In this document: one piece after another, positions 39,895 through 52,670 of the stretch | Layout: the number at the start of each line of letters is the position of its first letter | Numbering within the stretch: the stretch's first letter is position 1 | From: Bifiguratus adelaidae | Lineage: Eukaryota; Mucoromycota; Endogonomycetes; Endogonales | Direction: 5' to 3' | Length of the DNA: 64,000 nucleotides | Assembly (NCBI GenBank): GCA_002261195.1 | Contig: MVBO01000009.1 | Span: 167,122 to 231,121, forward strand | Position numbers and translations under genes: made by a program | Notes under the pieces: model-generated | What the model was told of the DNA's origin: nothing | Databases searched by the model: none | What the model saw: only the letters and a program-made list of their open reading frames with translations

Positions 39895-41658
39895 TCAACT
39901 CTCGCTTTTTTCTGGCTGTTGAGGGGATGGGACTTCTTGAGAGGGTGTAGGATGTTTGGGAAAGTATGAGCGACTGCCTCTGCCGCGTCCACGTCCATTG
40001 ACTTGGTTCTGTGGGCGAGTACTGCCTTCAGTATCTTTGGGTTCGGTGGCTGGGCTGTGTGAGGGACTTTGTGCATGGAATGTGCCTCGGAAAGCGCCTC
40101 TGTGATGAAAATTAGGATTGAAACGGCTGCCATGCCAATTCTTGGATCGTCTTTCTTCGGCTAGGACGATTGCTCCCTTGTCGCCCACAGGCACCTTGTT
40201 CCGTGCTACAGCTTTCCTGTAATCGTCCATATTTGTGAATTCTACGAAAGCACAGTTCTGCAAAGCATGAGTTTAGTGATGATTGCGTGGACAAGGAGCA
40301 TAACTCACCTTCGCGTGAAGAACGTCAACAGCGTTCACCACACCAAATTGACTAAAGGCTTCTTTGAGCATGTCTTCAGTCATATCTGAGGTAACGCTTT
40401 TCACAAATATCGATAAGGATTCGTCTAAACGAAATGATTGCTTAGTTTCAACCTTCGGCAAGTAATTTGCGTTTCTGACTTACTCAGCTTACGACGCGGG
40501 TTTGGCTCTGTAGGCTTTGAAGATTTCGTAGGAGTTACATCGCCTGTACTGCCGGTCTCATTAGCTGGTGTTTCCGTATCAGCAGGCTGAGATCCTTCGG
40601 TTTTAACGGCCTCTTTGGCAGGAACGTTGATGGTGGCTTTCCCGTTAGACTTGGCTTTGGGACTTTGATTCGCCGAACCACCACCTTGCTGTGGTTGCTT
40701 CTGCTTGTCTTTTTGTTGTCGACTTTGCGGTTTGGACCCATCCTTGCCTCGTGGCCTTTTCTCTTCCGATGGTGCCGAACCGGCCGACTTCTTTGTCCCT
40801 TGCTCGCTTCCTTGCTGCACTGACGATTGTTCGGCAGCACTCTCAACTACCTTTCGCGCACTCGAAGTCGATTCCGCTGTTGATGTGCCTCCAACTGAAT
40901 CTCCTGTGCCTGACTCTGTCTCTGTCGTTGAGGGTTTTACACGATCGACACCCGTTTCGACCGCATTCTCTGTATCCTCTGCCTGAGCAGAATCATAATC
41001 GGCATCCACTTCCTCCTTCAAGAACCGAAAGATGTCATTCAGGACGTAATATCCGTTAGGTTGCTCGGCGAGGAAGAACGTTTGCGCGAATTTGTGCGAC
41101 GGGCCACCTTTGTTAGACATCTCACCAAGCACCTGAATCATGATTCCATTGTCGATTGATGCTTGGCTATCCACGTTTGATACAAGGACCCGACATTCGT
41201 CAAAACCGAGTTCTACAATCTTCTTGTGTATCTCCTGCATAAAATATAGCCTTAGAATCTGTCTCTACACAGATCAAAGCCCCGAATTGATGCACAGAGC
41301 CCATAAGATGCTCGTATAACCATCGCATCGTGCACTATGTCGACCGCCACTACGCCTACCGTCCGTTTGCAGTCATCGCGCCGACCACAAGACTAGCATC
41401 AGGGGACGATCGTAGCGGCTCAGAAACCCCTACGCCAATACGTACCGTCTGACCGTGACAAGTCTTCACTTGCTCTCCCTCCACTCCATGAATCATGGTA
41501 GATTTCTTTGAGTAAAAGCAGTGAAGCCGTTTGGGGTCCTTGTTAAGGAACGTGTAATACTCATGAACAAACATCCAGCCTACTTCGTTGGAAGAGACTG
41601 TTTGTTGAGATGATAGAACACCAGCCGACATGTTATCCGCAACCGCAGGAGCAGTCAT
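39895..41658 (-). CDS. G3BP/Nxt3-type protein: NTF2-like domain plus RRM
   Basis: Homologue of G3BP (Schizosaccharomyces Nxt3, yeast Bre5), a stress-granule scaffold and cofactor of the Ubp3 deubiquitinase. The NTF2-like domain starts after ~25 residues: EVGWMFVHEYYTFLNKDPKR, LHCFYSKKSTMIHGVEG, LGFDECRVLVSNVDSQASID, GIMIQVLGEMSNKG and KFAQTFFLAEQPNGYYVLND. A 180-residue acidic, then Gln/Lys-rich linker follows, then an RRM (SLSIFVKSVTSDMTEDML, FGVVNAVDV, NCAFVEFTNMDDYRKAV) and an RGG-like tail with GRGRGRGSR. Four exons, about 480 residues. The start gives MTAPAVADNMSAG. All three hallmark parts (NTF2, RRM, RG) are present in order. Confidence 0.92.
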
Positions 41659-41816
41659 AATGAGGATAGTATGCGATGAAAAGAGTGGGACAAGAGAAGA
41701 ATAGGAGAGAGAGCTAGTTTAGCAGCTTGAAAGCCTTTGGGGTTAGGGTTCACAAAATTTGCAAGTCTTTGGTCTTCGAGTTCTTTGACAGCCATTATGT
41801 CAACAATTAGAAGCGT

Positions 41817-42901
41817 CGTCGCTGAGAAGAAGCATCGGTGAGGGGAACGTACTATAGAATAGATTAGAGCGCATTTTGTGTGGACTTGTGCACTTGCCAT
41901 CACTCCCATGAGTTCCTTTTTGGTAACATTGCCATTGGCGTCCTTGTCTATCTGGTAAATGGCCTGGCTAAAGTCACCGACGGGTATGAAGATGCTAGAA
42001 AGGATGTGAGCACGCTTGCTTATCTTAAGGCAACAGGCCTCTAGAGCTCACCGGCCAGGGCTTTTCAATTGATCAATTAACTCTTGCGGCATGGTGGCGG
42101 CCGCTGCTCCTACGTGACTGCAATGTCGTTAAGCAATTGCTTCCACACGAATGGCCAGCACCCACATGCAATCGTACGGTGCCTCCTCTCGGTAGCCCTT
42201 CCTTCCGTCGCCTGTCACAAAATGGATGCGACCGCTGTCAAGGTAATCCGGCCTGTCTCTGCGGACGTTGTTGGTGGCTTGCTCCACAAGTTCCTCAATG
42301 TGATCAATGCCAACCACACGTCCTTCAGGCCCAACCTATAGGTAAAGGGGAGCCGTTGAGTCAAGTGAAGCATTTCACTTATACACGAGACTGACCATAG
42401 CGGCCATGCAACTTGTCAAATAGCCAGACCCTGATCCGATATCAAGAGCTGGGAAACATCATGGTGAGATGCTAGGCTGTGGTTTGGGTGATCGCCAAAC
42501 TCACCTTTCATGCCAGGTTTCAGGTAGTCTTTTAAACTTTCAAGTGCATATGCATGCATGTGGCTACAGAGGAATTGAGTAAAGGAGTAATGCTTGCTTC
42601 CTTGTGCTCACGGTGCCGAAATGGTAGCTCCGTAACCGATGGACTGCGGTGAGTCTTCATAGGCCGAATGTTTTGTATACTTTGCTCTGTCGGTTTGCTT
42701 GTTGAGATTGGGCTGGACATTTCTCTCAAGCGTACCTGTCCACGCTTTTCATGGCTTCCTCCACTCTATCCGAATTGATGATATTTCCTCTGCGAAGATT
42801 ACTGACCAATTCGTCGTTACTCGTCCCTGTGCAAGGTAACGGGTCAAAACAAGTCTAAAAAGCGTTTGTTGAGACTCCATACCGGAGCATCGCCACGCCA
42901 T
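41817..42901 (-). CDS. PCM1: Protein-L-isoaspartate O-methyltransferase
   Basis: SAM-dependent repair methyltransferase acting on isoaspartyl residues in aged proteins (EC 2.1.1.77). Seven or eight small exons give about 230 residues, the usual size. Exon 1 (MAWRCSG) is joined over an intron to [20 protein letters not shown], closely matching the human N-terminus. [20 protein letters not shown] is the SAM-binding region, followed by [22 protein letters not shown]. The last exon reads [14 protein letters not shown]. The junction before it needs a GC-AG intron (ATG|GCAAGT to TATAG) to give MGVMYVPLTD as in homologues. A GT donor six bases earlier would drop two residues. It is divergent from the alpha/beta-hydrolase gene, 365 bp apart. 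Confidence 0.93.
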
Positions 42902-43266
42902 AGTTGTGAACGCTCCCTTGAAAAACGACTCTCGGTTTCGAATACCAAAGTTGACCGCAAACTCGCGACTTGGAAGATGAGAAAGTAGTCTGGTCTGCAC
43001 GCTCGAACAAGACCGCTGTTGTGCTGATATACTGGAAAGCAAGAGGCCAAGACAAGCTACACTCTGTACAGTATGTGAGCGCCCAAGCACAAGCATAAGC
43101 GTCGCTTGCCACTGCGTGTCTCGTGAGTTTGACTGTCCTTCCTTTTAGGGTAAACCATTGTGTCGCCGGCGGGTCGGAGGTTATCGAAGGTGAAAAACTG
43201 CCGTTCAGACAATTCCTCTGCCCACTTGCTTTTTTCTAGCACCAGAGGTGTATAGAGGCGCGTAAA

Positions 43267-44322
43267 ATGGATACTGCTTTCGCAAGCGTATGTGGCATCA
43301 AGGTACATTATCGGCTTTGCCTTCCGTATCATAAATATACTCCGATATTGAAAGACGCGATGCCGGTGATTTCTTTTGCCAGACAATCACCTTCATCCTC
43401 TACCCAATCTTTGTCTTCGAAATCTTCTACGAATACGTTGGTATCCCTGGGCTCAGCGGCATGTACCATTGTACTCCTCTCGCCTTGGCTAGCCACCTTG
43501 GATACGTGGAAGAGCGTCATGCAACCTCTCGCGGACGCTACCGGTTTCCCCGTGATTACCTTTGATCGTCCAGGTGTCGGAAAAACAGATCGGCCCGCGC
43601 ATTTCTCTGACAAGTACAAACTATACCGCTTTGACCACTTGATGCTTCTGATCACCAGCCTCACCGATTGCCTTGACTTACCGCGACGACTTGTGTTGGT
43701 AGGCAGTGCCAATGGCGCCTTGGCATATTTGACCAAACCAGACCGCGCTCAACAGCTGATTCTGATGGGTTTACCGGCTTTGTCGATCCGATATTCCCTT
43801 GTTTGAACAACGTATTTGGCGCACGAAAAGGGGTACCCAACTTATCCGGCGCATCTTACCGGTCTTGGTTCCATTCGATATCATATACCATGGACGAAAA
43901 GAGCGACAAAAGCGCCTCAAGATCTACACCAGCCAAATGGATGAACCTGGATTTTGGGAAGGTTTGCGTCTCATGTGCAAATACAGCCTTGGACAGCGCA
44001 AAGTCCTCTGGAATCGAGTGCGCGACATGTCGCAGGTAGACACCTTGCTAATCAGTGGCGATGATGATCGCGTGGTGACGCTCAGGTAATATTTGGACAG
44101 CGCACGAGTCGAGCAATATGCTGAGTGCCTCGTAGTGAAACATGGGCCTATTACGATGCAGTTCAACATGCGCGCGGCAAGAACACACGGCAACACCTTT
44201 CGTATGAAATCATTGACCGTTGCGGACATCATCCTCAGGAAGAGAAACCGCGTGAGCTCGTTCAAGTGATGACAAAGTTTATCGTGGCCGCGGGGGAGGG
44301 AAAAGACTGGCGACAAAAATGA
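43267..44322 (+). CDS. Alpha/beta-hydrolase-like protein, nucleophile serine not seen
   Basis: Recognisable parts: TIVLLSPWLATLDTWKSVM (oxyanion region), FPVITFDRPGVGKTDRP, RRLVLVGSANGALAYLTKPD (nucleophile elbow region), then LKIYTSQMDEPGFWEGLRL, VDTLLISGDDDRVVTL (acid region) and, after an intron, RCGHHPQEEKPRELVQVMTK (catalytic His). The elbow normally reads G-x-S-x-G, but here the central position is Ala (G-S-A-N-G), and the helix after it is about three residues short. Near 43740-43800 the reading frame changes (LILMGLPAL to PLFEQRIW) with no good splice pair, so either an unusual intron, a sequence error or a decaying gene is present. Substrate unknown. The frame break and missing Ser suggest a pseudoenzyme or a pseudogene in the making. 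Confidence 0.65.
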
Positions 44323-44606
44323 TGCCGGTGCTCCAGTTTCCAAACCCCATTCGACCCTCAGAGTGAATGCGACATAAGATAGACCTACTAACGCACACAC
44401 TTATGATATCTCCTGATAGAATATGATACCTAAACTGCAACCTGCAGATACAATAGACAATATGGAGACCAGAGTACCACCGTATCTCGAATTCGCTCAT
44501 CCGGCAGTGACTGACAAATCCAGAATAACGATGAAGGCACAGACACTAGGGAGACTTTACTCCAATTGCTACTTTTCCACTCATACATGGTACTGCATAA
44601 GGAAAA

Positions 44607-46508
44607 CTAAAAAGACTGCGCAGAGTATCGCGTAAAGCCAAGTGAATTTTCTTGCATGACCGGCGCGGAAATCGCTTGGTTATAGAGGAGTCGTTGATGC
44701 GCTTTGATGGCCTGAGCAGCCTTTTTTTTGCGGTAATGACGAATGACCAAGGTCGTCATACCAGCGTAAAGGAAGGTACAGCCAGCAACGGCGACACCAA
44801 TGATGACACCGCGGGACACACCTCCAGTGGTGCCGCTACCGCTAGCACTGGAACCACCATTAGTGCTGGATTGTGTATTCGGGTCATTGACACTGGGAAC
44901 TTTTCCTTGAGAGGGGTCTAGTCATGCAAGAACGAGTTAAGAGATGTTGCAAACGCTCCATGGCTTACCATTGGGTACGGTAGTCGTGAGCGAGTAACTA
45001 GGATCAACGAGTTGACCGAGCTGACCAGATGTCGCAGATGACCGCAAGGACGATTGCGGGTTCTGAATTTGAGCTTGCAAGTTGTTGACCTGATCCGAAG
45101 GAATCGCAAACGTTACAATGATACCAGTAGTGGCTTGACGTGGCACCAAACCACGACGTTTCATGTTCATTGACTGCGATCCACTCAAGTCTGCTGAACT
45201 GATGGAGAGAATGACGACATCGGATGGACTGATACCCAAAGAGTTCGCAATGATGGTCGGGAACTGCGAAATGACTTGAGCTGCCAAAACAGGATCTTGC
45301 ACCATCTGAGCGTACGAGATGGCATCGAATTTCATCGAAACAGACACACTGTTGCTAGGAATCGCCACGTTCGTGTTAGGCGTGATGAACTGAGGAATGA
45401 CTTGAGCAGCATTCGTCATTGAAGCTGAAGACATCTGCGCTACGGAGCTGCTGGCCACAACGGCAGGAACAGCTGTCAAGTCCATGCTCGATGGAAGCCA
45501 GGTCAGGGACGAGTACTGATACACCGAGACAGACACTGATGTTGACTGAGGAAAGTTTGTGGATATTGCTGGGTCAACAGACGATGTAGTCGCAGGTGTC
45601 ACTGGGGTCGAAAGTGTTTGAACGCTACTCTGACTAGACGTTTGGATCGGAGGCACACTGGAGGACGAGGACATCGGAATCTCTGTCTGTGTATTTGTAA
45701 ACGGCTGAGTCGTCGACGTATCCTGAGATGTAGATGATGCGGATGTAACTGTAACCGTTGGAGTGTTCGTAGGCGTCTCTGTCACAGTTATGGTAGGAGT
45801 GACCGTAGGCGTTTCCGTCGAGGTACTCGACAATGTATCCGTAGGAGTGACCGTGGTGGACATTGATGACGCACTGTTTGCAGAATTAGATGACATATAG
45901 GTTGTCGAAGAAGATGGAGTCAACGGGGTGGACCAAGTGACGCTGACTGGCGCGGGTGTCGTTGGCATATCCGTGCGGGTAATATTGGACGTTGTCATGT
46001 CAGTTGTACCAGATGCAGTGCTCGTAGATACCGTCGTACTTGACAGGGAAACATCTGTAGAAGATGTTGTACTGGCCGTGCCCGTAATTGTAGGCGTGGA
46101 AGTAGTCTCCGTAGATGTAGCTGTTGACGTATCTGTCGAGGTCGACGTAACCGTGGATGACAATGTATCCGTTGTTGGGGTGACCGTATCCATCGACGTC
46201 GTACTTGAAGCTGAGCCAGAGGTAGTATTAGACACGGTAACCATACCCGTTGTCACCGAAATCGAATCGCTGCTAGACGAGGAAGCATCCGTAGACGTGG
46301 AACGAGGCGCGTCCGTCGACGTAAACGTCACACTCGATGTGTCCGTAGGAACTGCAGTCGTCGTGCTATTATCCACTGGCGCTGTATAGTCATACGCGAT
46401 TCGCTTCACCAAATTCTTGGTGTCAACGTTGAGCGATCTCTTAAAAGGCAAAGACTCGGCATACACGAGCACGGATACGCCGAGACAGAAAAGCTTAATA
46501 AATCTCAT
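44607..46508 (-). CDS. Mucin-like single-pass membrane protein, candidate cell-surface sensor
   Basis: Two exons give about 610 residues. A signal peptide (KLFCLGVSVLVYAESLPF) ends near a KR pair, then about 300 residues consist mostly of Ser, Thr, Val and Pro, a heavily O-glycosylated mucin stretch. Next comes a folded-looking module (FDAISYAQMVQDPVLAAQVI, FPTIIANSLGISPSDVVIL, GIIVTFAIPSDQVNNLQAQI), similar in layout to a SEA domain. One membrane helix (GVIIGVAVAGCTFLYAGMTT) and a ~45-residue basic cytoplasmic tail (IRHYRKKKAAQAIKAHQRL) follow. This is the plan of signalling mucins such as Msb2, but I see no conserved Msb2 signalling segment, so the name is not applied. An adhesin or wall protein is the alternative. 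The 3' intron splits the codon after VPN. Confidence 0.7.
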
Positions 46509-46817
46509 TGAGAGAGTGTGAAACGGGTCTCACTCGAGACACGAGCACTGCAGACGCGCTGCTTCTAGCAGCAAAAGGAAGGTAATGGGGCACCGCACAA
46601 GAGAGAGAACAAGGATGAGGAATGCCTCGAACGCCAAACGGTGCCTCATGGACCAAGGCAAACAAGGGCCGGGATAGGATTGTGGAGATTGTGTCACATA
46701 ACTAACCATAATGATACCGCACATCGCGTAACACAGACATATTTATGGATTAGTATTAGTGTATGGCCAACGTGCCAGGGTATCGGTAGTATACAAGAGT
46801 GACCTGCACTTGATATA
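46509..46817. other. Intergenic region upstream of the mucin-like gene
   Basis: Promoter region of the mucin-like gene and 3' end of CYRI. There are only short open frames and no conserved motif; nothing else was recognised. Confidence 0.45.
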
Positions 46818-48173
46818 TCATGATGCCATAACCACCGTTCTAATGGCTTTAGGAGTGGAATCATCATTAAGATGTTTTGCATTATATCGTAGTGCGCTCA
46901 TGAGATTGGACGCACTAGAGTTGCGAGGCATCTGTCGATCACTGGTCGTGCCCACAGCTTGGATGGCCTTGACGGAGGATTTGATCTGCAATGAAAAGAA
47001 TGAGTCAGAAATTTCGAGAACAAAGGAAATCGGACATACATTTATAGGTGACCGTTTGCTGAATGCACCTTGCGGGTCAATGTGATCGTAGAGGATGATT
47101 GCAACTACCATGACTTTAAGGCGGAACGCGACGGCTTCAGGCGACTTGACCCTGAGTTCAAAAATTCAGTCAGAAGTGTACATGTAACACAGGGCGTGGG
47201 CGTTTGTGGCTTACCTTGCCTTTGCGACGCTATTGTAGCATGCAGCCCACAAAGTGGCCAAACAATCACATACGCCCTTCTGTAGCTGTCGCTCCATTAC
47301 AAAATCGGCAATGGTGTGGATAAGGCTTTTGAGCATAGGCATTGGGTAAGCGATGAACAAGGAAATGTGATTGGCAACATCGTCCTCCAGAATAGTCGCG
47401 CGTAGGTCCGATACCTGTGAACCATTAATGACTGCTGTCTTTTGCGCTTTAAACTGCAAATGACGTTCTCGTTGTAAAAGTCGACGATAATACGAGAAGT
47501 CATTCTGCAGAGTTGCATTGCACATCTTGAGGTAATCAAACTCGAAGGTAAAGTCAAGGACTGAGGCCACTAGTGTAGATAGAGCTGGATTTGCTTGCAA
47601 ATTGCGCCCGACATCTCCTTCGCACAGTACCAATAAGAGTTGAGGCATTATTTTCTCTGTACATCTGATTAGGTTCATGGTTACATTGAAGGGACCCCCT
47701 TTGGTGTCCCAACGCAACTTACTCATAGATACGGAATATAGATAGTATTGTCGCATAGCGGAAACGGTGGGCTCCAGAGCGTTCCACGCAGCTTCCTCAT
47801 TATCAAGAGATGGATCTTGGATGGCTCGACGAATAAGCTCACTGGCAGGTTTGTACGATCGGAGTAATGATAGAATCTGAGTTGTAGGTGCAATGAGAGT
47901 ACGAGATGCTTCATCATAGAGCGGTCGTTCTGCAGATGTCGGGAGTACATCTGGTTGTATAAGTAGAAGATCGTGATTAGTACATATGAAAGAAGGCCTT
48001 TGATGGGGACCACGCTAAGTATATTAGCGAGTCTGAACTATGCAAGTGCATTGACGGCGCCCATCCCCAAGGCAAACAAGCATAGACCTACTTTCAAAAT
48101 CTAGTCCAACATCTGGTACAAGAGAGTCATCTTTACCCCTCACAGAGGTTAGATTCGAGATGAGCTGACCCAT
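46818..48173 (-). CDS. CYRI (FAM49/DUF1394) Rac1-binding protein
   Basis: Homologue of animal CYRI-A/B, which binds active Rac1 and limits Scar/WAVE-driven actin polymerisation. Several exons give about 330 residues, as in animals. The start MGQLISNLTS is a clear N-myristoylation site at the same place as in human CYRI-B (MGNLLKVL). Motifs: VPDVGLDFE, SLDNEEAAWNALEPTVSAM, VLDFTFEFDYLKMCNATLQN followed directly by DFSYYRR, DVANHISLFIAYPMPMLKSL, VAFRLKVMVVAIILYDHIDP with GAFSKRSPI, and NLMSALRYNAKHLNDDSTPK. The phrases DFSYYRR, LRVMV-like and LRYNAKHLND match the DUF1394 family closely. A 63-bp intron before IKSSVKAIQ can be read through, but removing it gives the family length. No WAVE-complex gene is in the window. 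The Rac-binding role is inferred from homology. Confidence 0.9.
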
Positions 48174-48721
48174 GTGCAATTATTGCGTTCCCTCTGTCCG
48201 TCACGAAGACTGATAGACCAGACAACAGAGAGAAACGCTCACAAAGAAGAAGAGAAACAAGGCAAGCACAACGCAGAAGGTGACAAAAAAAGATTTGATT
48301 AATTTGGTCTGAGACATTTGGGTCGTTGCTGACAAATATTGAGCGTGTGGGATCGAATATATGACATGAACACTCAGTGGATGCAGGGAATGGCCTGCAT
48401 TAGATGGATAGGCATGCTTTTATTGCCAGCTAGACTAACACACCATGTCTGAAGGCTGTGTAATGAACAATGACGTGGTCTCCAAATATAGAAAAAAGCG
48501 GGGGCAAAAGCTTCGACCGTTTCCTTTTCCAACTCCCTGCGTTCACCCAAGGGTTGAACATGTACCTTGCCAGTGACTCTGTATTGGTAAGTGCGTACCA
48601 TGTTAGTGATGCGTGGACTAATCTTGCTTACTCGTTAGCTATCTTGAGCTAGCTATCGACTCGGGTAAATTCCATTGCAAGTTTGGGCATACTTTCTTTT
48701 TAGCGGTCCTAGTGACAGCTA
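48174..48721. other. Intergenic region between CYRI and the His/RS-rich gene
   Basis: About 550 bp containing two divergent promoters. I saw no RNA gene, repeat or reading frame with family support. Confidence 0.45.
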
Positions 48722-49278
48722 ATGGATACATGTAGCTCTAGCATGTCCGAACGAGGTGAAACGTCTATCAGAGATGTCCAGGGTGGGAATGGCAGTGTTC
48801 AGACTAGAAAAATTTGCGGTGATGGACAATGGCATGACGTGGGCCAAAGATCGACGTATTCGGACGAGTCCAAGGCTTTAGTAGAAGACTCTGAAGACAA
48901 TGGTAGGGTGAGTAGGCTTCTGTATTGTCAACAATTTGTTCAATGTGGCAGTACCGCACCTAGACCCAATCACAAACCAAAGATGCACCTGCTTTATATA
49001 AACGCTCCAAAAGATCCCATTACTACCACCACGATCGGCGATCATTATCTCCATCTCCAGGAAAAGCACCATCTCCAAAGCGTCGACGTTCTCCAGAACC
49101 ATCCCCGGAACGCAAACATCATCATCACTCTCCAAAGCGACATTCTGATCATCATCATTCCAAACACCATCATCGCCATCATAAGAAAAAGGAACAACAA
49201 GTCCACCGAGGTGATACGCCCATCAAACTGAGCGATTACTTGACGAGAGAAGGAAGTAGTGATGAGCGTGATCTATAA
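48722..49278 (+). CDS. Small Ser/Arg- and His-rich protein, unknown function
   Basis: Two exons, with donor GTGAGT after DSEDNGR and acceptor CACCTAG before TQSQTKDAPALYKRSKRS, give about 165 residues. The first exon is acidic and polar; the second is strongly biased: RRSLSPSPGKAPSPKRRRSP, then a His/Lys run (HHHHSPKRHSDHHHSKHHHR) and a C-terminal IKLSDYLTREGSSDERDL. Repeated SP and RS-like motifs suggest a phosphorylated nuclear or splicing-linked protein, but no named family is recognised. The first frame after the acceptor has a stop unless this splice site is used, which supports the choice. It is followed by SRP54 after 86 bp on the same strand. Confidence 0.6.
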
Positions 49279-49364
49279 AAGTACGAATGCAAAACTTCCA
49301 AATTCGTACACCACCTTGTTTTTAAGGACTTGGAACGCATCGTTCCCTCATTACACTTTACGGC

Positions 49365-51274
<1,910 letters not shown>

Positions 51275-51379
51275 GCCGAGAATTGTAAATAAACTATCTC
51301 ATGTCTGACCGGTTTACATGGTTTGTTGTTGCTAACGCCATTTCCGGCCAAACGTGGTTGCGGGCCGGTTCCATTCACA

Positions 51380-51406
51380 TCACGTGAAATACGGAATATC
51401 ACGTGA
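51380..51406. promoter_or_regulatory. Direct repeat of ATCACGTGA (two E-boxes)
   Basis: Two copies of ATCACGTGA, each containing CACGTG, start 19 bp apart just downstream of SRP54. They match Cbf1/Pho4-type bHLH sites. No obvious target promoter lies next to them, so function is uncertain. Confidence 0.4.
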
Positions 51407-52249
51407 TTTTAGATACTTTATCTATACGGTAAAATCTAATAATTTTGCGAATGCTTATTAGCATAGCTGGCGAAAGCCTTGATCCTTTGCGGATCAAACT
51501 CTGACGATGACAAATATCAGTGTGCAATTCGCTTCCTCCTGTGAAGCAACTTCTCAAGTCTTTGAGAGAGCGTGCACCTATGAGTCTTTTTATTTTTGAT
51601 CGCAAACTTTTCAGCGTGGACAATAGGTCATTTGCTGCGCAGATTCATTTTATCAGCTTGAAATCAAACTTGAGGTCAACTGTACCTTGTTAAATTCACA
51701 GTTTGCAGTGATAAATGTCATCAAAGTAATTCCATTCTATTCTCTACCCCAATGCAATTACTCTCATCTGCCTTCTAAGCAAAGTATAGACACTAGCATT
51801 ATAGTATCTGCAAGTCAATACACGGACACACGTTGCTCCATTATGAGTCCGCATTGAAGACTCTGGTCTCATCGAATGACTCAAGCAAGCATAGTGGCGT
51901 CTGGGTCATCCCGCTAACCCACCTTCCGCCCTAGAGGCGACTTGGAAAACCACACGAGTGATCACACGAAAAGGCCAATTTATCTCCCCCGTGATTCGGC
52001 TTCCCTCGACAACAGACCGAGCTCTGCCAACCTAAGAAGCGTTCCGTGACCGGGACTCAGGCAGGAACTGAAAGATGGTCGAATCGACGCTCGAATTGAA
52101 GTTAGTTCTTGATGGCTCCGCTTTCACACGCCGAACACCTGGTACGTCGCTCCCCAAAGATCTTAAAGATACACAAATTGCCGCACGGCCAAGCCCGTGA
52201 GAGCCAAAGCGGAAAGCTCATACGCACTTCACCTAGGATATCGTTGCAG

Positions 52250-52670
52250 TCATGCATGGGAGGAATCCAAAGCTCACTCCATCAATCTAAGAGAAGCAAT
52301 CAGAGTCGACCAAGCGAAATTTCATGACGCGTACTTACCTTTAAGAAAGAACTACCGCGCAAACACCACTAAAGTAACTCATGCTTATACACGAAAGTTT
52401 CAGGGGAAGACAACACATTCAACTAGGAGAGGCGGATCCCAAGCTGCTTTCGTCAACTAAGCGAGGCAGTTTGGCCTTGACCAAAGCGGACATGAGACGC
52501 GGAACTTACTTTGGGGGAAGCATTGCAAGAGCTGAAAACCATCACTTTGGGAATTGCCACGTATACGCTTACCGATTACTCAACTCAAATAAAGGAAGCA
52601 TCAAAGGCATTTCAACAAGAGACGGCCCCAGGAGCTCAGGAATATGTTGACTGTAGAAGGAGGAGGCGGG
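52250..52670 (+). pseudogene. Decayed or unresolved coding fragment, F-BAR-like helical stretch
   Basis: In one frame the translation runs AWEESKAHSINLREAIRVDQ then AKFHDAYLPLRKNYRANTTK. In a second frame, further on, it reads DAELTLGEALQELKTITLGI then ATYTLTDYSTQIKEASKAF. Both are amphipathic helical stretches, reminiscent of F-BAR (FCH) domains found at the start of RhoGAP proteins. The pieces are in different frames with in-frame stops between and after them. Either one or more small introns were missed, or this is a relic of a gene. The family call is tentative. Confidence 0.35.

Noticed and set aside
45928-46389. 153-codon plus-strand frame opposite the mucin-like gene
   Set aside because: It is the complement of repetitive Ser/Thr codons, giving Val/Asp-rich low-complexity sequence.
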